From Euperipatoides rowelli (Eukaryota; Onychophora; Udeonychophora; Euonychophora; Peripatopsidae): DNA of 12,188 nt. The stretch lies in NCBI GenBank assembly GCA_003024985.2, contig PXIH01S0039857.1; one strand, written 5' to 3'. The stretch's first letter is position 1. Each line of letters starts with the position of its first letter. Positions 9,139 through 12,188 of the stretch are shown in pieces. The position numbers were made by a program, and so were the translations under genes. The notes under the pieces are model-generated. The model was not told the origin of the DNA, did no database searches, and saw only the letters and a program-made list of their open reading frames with translations.

Positions 9139-9181
9139 CTTATTTGTAGTATGTTAAAAAATGTCTTTTATTACTACAAAC

Positions 9182-9301
9182 TTAATTCATGAAGGTGTAA
9201 GTAATTTTAACTAATAATACAGACCGATTAAAGTCTGAATGATCGAAACAAAGCAAAATCTCACAATTACCAGAATCAAATTCTATGGCCATGGTGGCCA
9301 T
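9182..9301 (-). other. Short leader ORF upstream of the LINE PHD finger
   Basis: A 39-codon frame reads MATMAIEFDSGNCEILLCFD and onward, ending in TAA. Its second ATG lies in GCCACCATGG, an ideal vertebrate-type initiation context. It sits 44 bp upstream of the PHD ATG on the same strand. It could be an upstream ORF in the LINE 5' region, a remnant of ORF1, or host DNA next to the insertion. I recognise no family. Confidence 0.25.
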
Positions 9302-9461
9302 TTACGCCGTAATCCAACCGTTCCTATCAAAGTTATCTTCCAACACAGATATGCAATAAATTTGCAGTACAATCCAGCAAAACATTGATCCAGAATTAGG
9401 TAATAATATCAAAATTTTTAAAAATATTTTCAAAATATAGGGAGCGAGAAAACCTGACCAC
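9302..9461. other. Unassigned sequence upstream of the LINE
   Basis: Moderately less AT-rich DNA that may belong to the LINE 5' untranslated region. The 5' boundary of the element cannot be seen, because no target-site duplication can be paired with the lost 3' end. Confidence 0.3.
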
Positions 9462-9506
9462 CATTGGGTGTCACATCCGGGTTTTACCCAGATGTGACGC
9501 CCAATG
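9462..9506. repeat. 45-nt near-perfect hairpin
   Basis: The left arm CATTGGGTGTCACATC (9462-9477) pairs with GATGTGACGCCCAATG (9491-9506) with one G-T-type mismatch. The 13-nt loop CGGGTTTTACCCA contains a further GGGT/ACCC pairing. It is GC-rich against an AT-rich setting. As RNA or single-stranded DNA it would fold stably. It could be a tiny foldback element or the tip of a larger repeat; it is not followed by a T run and is not a bacterial terminator. Confidence 0.85.
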
Positions 9507-9527
9507 AGGAAATGAAATCATATACTA
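9506..9527 (+). repeat. 22-bp direct repeat, copy 1
   Basis: Starts GAGGAAATGAAATCATATAC and ends TA; found again unchanged at 9949-9970. Copy 1 begins at the last base of the hairpin, so the hairpin's right edge is also a repeat-module boundary. Confidence 0.9.
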
Positions 9528-9693
9528 AATTAATAATTAAGTAGTTTTAAAGTTTATTATATTACGTTTTAGTAGTTTTATTTTTGGTCAAATTATGTTT
9601 AATAACTATTTTTAGTTGCTTTTTGTTTTTAAAATAGAGTAATTTAGAATATTCTAGGCACTGTACTGATAGTGAAGTTTGAAGCGTGGTATT
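9528..9693. other. AT-rich spacer
   Basis: T-rich and A-rich sequence between the hairpin module and the repeat field. Nothing further is recognisable in it. Confidence 0.5.
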
Positions 9694-9869
9694 CAAGATG
9701 GAGACCATCAAAATGAAAAACAAAACTATTTGAATTGATAGAATGTTTTGATATTGATAATTTCATGACTAGAAGGAATATTTAATTAGATTTATGTAAC
9801 TCAACTTTGATCAGAGTAGGTGTAATTGAGGGATTCGAACACACTTCCGCTTCCGGTCAGGTGACTTCC

Positions 9870-9882
9870 AGGTCAAAGGTCA
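9870..9882 (+). promoter_or_regulatory. DR1-type nuclear receptor site (sequence match only)
   Basis: AGGTCAAAGGTCA is an exact direct repeat of the AGGTCA half site with 1-bp spacing, the pattern bound by HNF4/RXR/COUP-type receptors in animals. It lies inside the repeat field, so it is probably carried by the repeat. No nearby gene is seen for it to regulate. Confidence 0.35.
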
Positions 9883-9948
9883 CTTCTGGGTTGAATCCAA
9901 GATGGCCGACTTCCGGTTCCTGTTTTGGCTAGGTTTAAGAGGGTTTAC

Positions 9949-9970
9949 GAGGAAATGAAATCATATACTA
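9949..9970 (+). repeat. 22-bp direct repeat, copy 2
   Basis: Identical to 9506-9527. Here it follows a GGTTTAAGAGGGTTTAC stretch inside the CAAGATGGC repeat field, linking the hairpin module to that field. Confidence 0.9.
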
Positions 9971-10089
9971 TATATAGATGTATTATGGGTAATATATGCC
10001 CCATAATCCATTGTAAAATCCAAGATGGCTGACTTCCGGTTCCTAATTTTGGTAGGTTTAAGGGGTTTTTAAGACCAGAAGTGACATCA

Positions 10090-10104
10090 TCAAGGTCAAG
10101 GTCA
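10090..10104 (+). promoter_or_regulatory. Overlapping TCAAGGTCA half sites
   Basis: TCAAGGTCAAGGTCA contains an extended half site of the ERR/SF-1/FTZ-F1 type followed immediately by a second AGGTCA. It occupies a place in the second repeat module comparable to the DR1 site in the first (both precede CACTT and TTCTGG), so the two are diverged versions of one ancestral segment. Confidence 0.3.
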
Positions 10105-10351
10105 CTTTTTGACTTCTGGTTTGTCATGTTAGAATTTTTCGAACACAAATTCAAGATGGCGGACTAGAAGTGTGCAGAAATGTGCGTGAATAACTTAGAT
10201 TTTTTTTGTGGAAATTTTCTAAGTCCTTAATTATTCTAACTGGTGGACATTTTATTTATTCAAGATGGTGGATATTTTAATTCAAAGTGTCATACCGGAA
10301 GTCTGCCATCTTGGATGCGCAGAAACAAAGTACCATCAACTTAGAACATTT

Positions 10352-10855
10352 TTTTATTTTTTCAATTTTTATCCAATCCCCCTACCCACCTATGATGTCA
10401 TAAGTACTCAAATATATAAGATATAGGTACTCTATACCCCAAACTTTATACCAAGTAATTTTCAGCTTAATATGTCATTAAATTATTTTGTAATAATAGC
10501 TAAAGTAGCCCCCTTAGAATCGATTTTTCAATTTTTATCTAACTCCCCCTACCCACCTATGATGTCATAAGTACTCAAATATGTAAGACCTAGGTACTCT
10601 ATATCCCAAACCTTATACATAATGATTTTCAGCTTAATACATCATCATTAACATATGTAAATGAATAGCTAAAGTAGTTTACTTAAAATCGATTTTCATC
10701 CAATCCCTCCTAACCCCCTATGATGTCATACCTACTTCAAATTGAGAAAAGGAAGTACTATATACCCAAAAGAGTATCATACCCAGTGATTTTCAAGTTG
10801 ATACATCATCAATAAGATATGACAATGAATATTCAAAGTACCCCTCTTTTTACTG
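10352..10855 (+). repeat. Tandem array: three copies of a 161-167 bp unit
   Basis: Each unit has TCAATTTTTATC or TTTTCATCC, CCCCTACCCACC, TATGATGTCATA, AAGTACTCAAATAT, GGTACTCTATA-CCCAAA, TTTTCAGCTTAATA and CTAAAGTAG, in that order. The TATGATGTCATA cores begin at about 10392, 10559 and 10720, giving periods of 167 and 161 bp. Copies 1 and 2 are closest and copy 3 is most diverged. A satellite of this length is near the nucleosome repeat scale. There is no coding capacity. Confidence 0.92.
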
Positions 10856-10924
10856 TATAATATACTGTATATATTTTATTTATTTTGATTATCATCAAAG
10901 AAAAAAACAGTAAAACGGTAGATT

Positions 10925-11071
10925 GTTATCTCTCGATCACCATTAAAATAAATAGGTAACCAAGACCCTTTTTCAGGCGTCAACTTCTACTCTCTCTCTC
11001 TCTACTGACACACTTTTAAAAGGGTCTTAGTTACCTAGCTATTCTGAATGGGCTTATGGTCGATCGATAAC
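10925..11071. mobile_element. 147-bp foldback element (MITE-like)
   Basis: The outer arms GTTATC...TCGA (10925-) and its inverse ending GATAAC (-11071) flank inner arms TAGGTAACCAAGACCCTTTT (10953-10972) and its inverse at 11018-11037 with one mismatch. The outer 6 bp match exactly and the region between is diverged. The centre holds a (CT)n run at about 10990-11004. No ORF is present. The form is that of a short non-autonomous DNA transposon with long inverted repeats. I see no clear target-site duplication, so the superfamily is not assigned. Confidence 0.7.
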
Positions 11072-11229
11072 GGGGAATTCTGCACATTCCACTATGTGAC
11101 TCTGCTGGTATATATATGAACCAGAATAATATGATTTATCTATATGGGTTTAAAATAAAAGATTAAAAGAAAAAAAAAATGTGTTTTATTTAAAAATGAA
11201 GTCGGCAGAAATTTTAAAAATATTAATCG
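11072..11229. other. Unassigned AT-rich spacer
   Basis: AT-rich sequence between the foldback element and the pseudogene. The far C-terminal part of the pseudogene may extend here, but I can no longer match its motifs. A 62-codon minus-strand frame (11140-11328) is a different frame laid over the pseudogene and this spacer. Confidence 0.4.
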
Positions 11230-12118
11230 TCTATTTGTAATAATATACATTTTGTANTGATAGGAACCAATTTCAAAGATAGAGTCTGATAAGAAAAATG
11301 CATATTCTTCTGAGTGAATCCTTCTCATTTTTGGTCAGTTTAAATTGATCTTTGTAGTTTAAAGGCATAGCCTACACATCCTTTGTATCAACCTAGCATG
11401 GCTCACAGCCCCAGGAATGCAAAATGAAACTCTTCATGGGGGAGAACCACTGAGGAAAATCACTATAATTTGTGCTAGCTATCTCTATGCTGTTTGTGGC
11501 ACAATTATTCCTGTAGAAATTTCAGTTTGTTAGCAAGGTCCTGTTTGGTGAAATATTTTACTCCACTATGGTATTTTGTATTGTCTATGGTCAACCTGGT
11601 TTCGCGGAATCTTTAAACAGAACCACATCTGGCCCGGAAGTTGCACCCATTACTATATCAAAACTATTTCTCAGAACTATTTAAAAAATATGATGTCGAC
11701 ACGGAAGGTAGAGTAAATCTTTATCAAACATTTTCTCAAGATTTACACAGGTACTACTTATTCAACCGGTATTGTTAGCAGTTGTATCGCAACATAACGC
11801 CTATATTTTTTTCTTTTATACCCCATTTATCTATTGCTTCGTAAGCTGCTGTAGTTTGATCATCACCTGAAGATGTTGGAATTTTAGGTTTAGCTAATAA
11901 TTGTTATTTGCCATGAGAAGTGACAACTATTGCTAGTCTATCAACTTTATCCATGCTACAGAAAGCTGATAGTATCTTGCCATCCCAGTATAACACCAAA
12001 GCATTGCAATCTGTTAGATTAAATTTTTCTTTAATTTTTGTTTGCCTCTGTTCTGTGAATTCTTTCCTGCGATCTTGAAAAGATGTGTGATTAATAAAAT
12101 ACTTATTAATTTTACAGT
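11230..12118 (-). pseudogene. Decayed member of an uncharacterised metazoan, transposase-like family
   Basis: Minus-strand motifs appear in consistent order: FQDRRKEFTEQRQTKIKEKF, LYWDGKIL (about 11973-11996), LLAKPKIPTSSG, TAAYEAIDKWGI, CDTTANNTG (11765-11791), STCVNLEKMFDKDLLYLPCR then HHIF (CRHH at 11690-11701), TSGPDVVLFKD (11609-11641), IIVIFLSGSPP (11437-11469), PGAVSHAR (11392-11415) and QFKLTKNEKDSLRRICIF (ending about 11294). From memory this matches a widespread unnamed invertebrate family with WDGK, CFDTTxSNTG, CRHH and SGPD blocks. Breaks: TAA at 11904, TGA at 11762, TAA at 11681, TGA at 11591, TAG at 11585, TGA at 11434, and frame changes near 11790, 11570, 11470 and 11390. I infer an RNase H-like transposase relationship (aspartates in WDGK and CDTT, then a C-x2-H motif as in hAT), but this is unproven. 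Confidence 0.75.
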
Positions 12119-12124
12119 TTAAAG

Positions 12125-12188
12125 CAGGGGTGCTCAACCTTTAAGAGTATAAGAGCTACTTATAATTTTTGTAATTTTTTGTGATCGA
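12125..12188 (+). mobile_element. Probable left end of a hAT transposon, cut by the window edge
   Basis: CAGGGGTGCTCAACCTTT followed by AAGAGCTACTT is the typical terminal and subterminal pattern of many animal hAT elements, reading into the element to the right. The 8 bp before it, GTTTAAAG (12117-12124), fit the hAT target consensus nTnnnnAn. Only 64 bp are visible, so neither the right end nor a transposase can be checked. The minus-strand frame of the neighbouring pseudogene reads a few codons into this end by chance. Confidence 0.6.

Larger units (their letters stand above)
7065..9301 (-). mobile_element. 5' half of a CR1-like LINE with PHD finger, endonuclease and RT start
   Basis: On the minus strand the order is: a possible leader ORF, a PHD finger, an APE-type endonuclease that nicks target DNA, then the start of the reverse transcriptase. 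This is the layout of CR1-type non-LTR elements. The endonuclease and RT share one frame, interrupted by four stops (8448-8450, 8343-8345, 8046-8048 and 7932-7934), and the PHD finger is one frame off. The RT ends shortly after motif A; a short out-of-frame continuation (CFNYRKTYK) reaches about 7065. Loss of the 3' half is the reverse of the usual 5' truncation and suggests later deletion or an assembly break (N at 7098). Confidence 0.9.
9694..10325. repeat. Degenerate repeat field with a CAAGATGG(C) core and ACTTCCGG
   Basis: The core CAAGATGG occurs at 9694, 9898, 10021, 10152 and 10261 on the plus strand, and inverted at 10299-10315. Two copies (9895-9916 and 10018-10039) differ at only one base over 22 bp and continue as CTTCCGGTTCC; the inverted copy begins CCGGAAGTCTGCCATCTTGG. 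Other shared pieces include TTCGAACACA (9834 and 10139) and GGTAGGTTTAAG-like strings. The spacing is 100-200 bp and irregular. This looks like an old satellite or nested copies of a short mobile element. A 69-codon minus-strand frame at 9945-10154 is a by-product of the repeat. Confidence 0.8.

Noticed and set aside
9830-9845. tRNA B-box-like GTTCGAATCC on the minus strand
   Set aside because: The flanks do not form a T stem and no A box or acceptor stem is found at the right distance.
1-12188. CRISPR array or prokaryotic operon
   Set aside because: No regular short repeats with unique spacers and no ribosome-binding sites or clustered intact ORFs; the LINEs and transposons are animal types.

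Overview
The window looks like non-coding, repeat-rich DNA from an animal, most likely an invertebrate. It is AT-rich, holds no intact long gene, and carries decayed copies of two LINE retrotransposons of the CR1/Jockey kind, a decayed copy of a metazoan transposase-like gene, a hAT-like transposon end, foldback elements and short satellite arrays. Isolated N characters (618, 2257, 5437, 7098, 7239, 11257) indicate draft assembly. The species cannot be fixed from the sequence.

Left part (1-3700): AT-rich DNA with no supported gene, then two head-to-tail copies of a unit of about 850 bp (1411-2256 and 2258-3117). They differ by scattered substitutions and indels and are separated by a single N. 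That layout is what two unmerged haplotypes placed end to end would give, so the duplication may not be real. The last 95 bp of the copies are identical, and both copies keep a 34-35 codon ORF.

Middle part (3700-9300): two independent LINE fragments lie on the minus strand. The first (about 3699-4920) is the reverse transcriptase (RT) and C-terminal part of one element, broken by several frameshifts, one directly before the YADD catalytic box. The second (about 7065-9301) is the 5' half of another family: a PHD finger, an APE-type endonuclease and the start of the RT, with four in-frame stops and one frame change. It ends just after RT motif A. Between them is AT-rich DNA with three G or C homopolymer runs of 12-17 nt and a weak candidate DNA-transposon pair of ends.

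Right part (9300-12188): a 45-nt near-perfect hairpin; a field of degenerate repeats built on a CAAGATGGC-GACTTCCGG core, with nuclear-receptor-type half sites; three tandem copies of a 160-167 bp satellite unit carrying TATGATGTCATA; a 147-bp foldback element; a minus-strand pseudogene (11230-12118) of an uncharacterised metazoan family whose motifs resemble an RNase H-like transposase core; and at the right edge a probable hAT terminus starting at 12125. No functional unit such as an operon or pathway is visible: the window reads as layers of mobile elements, most of them dead.
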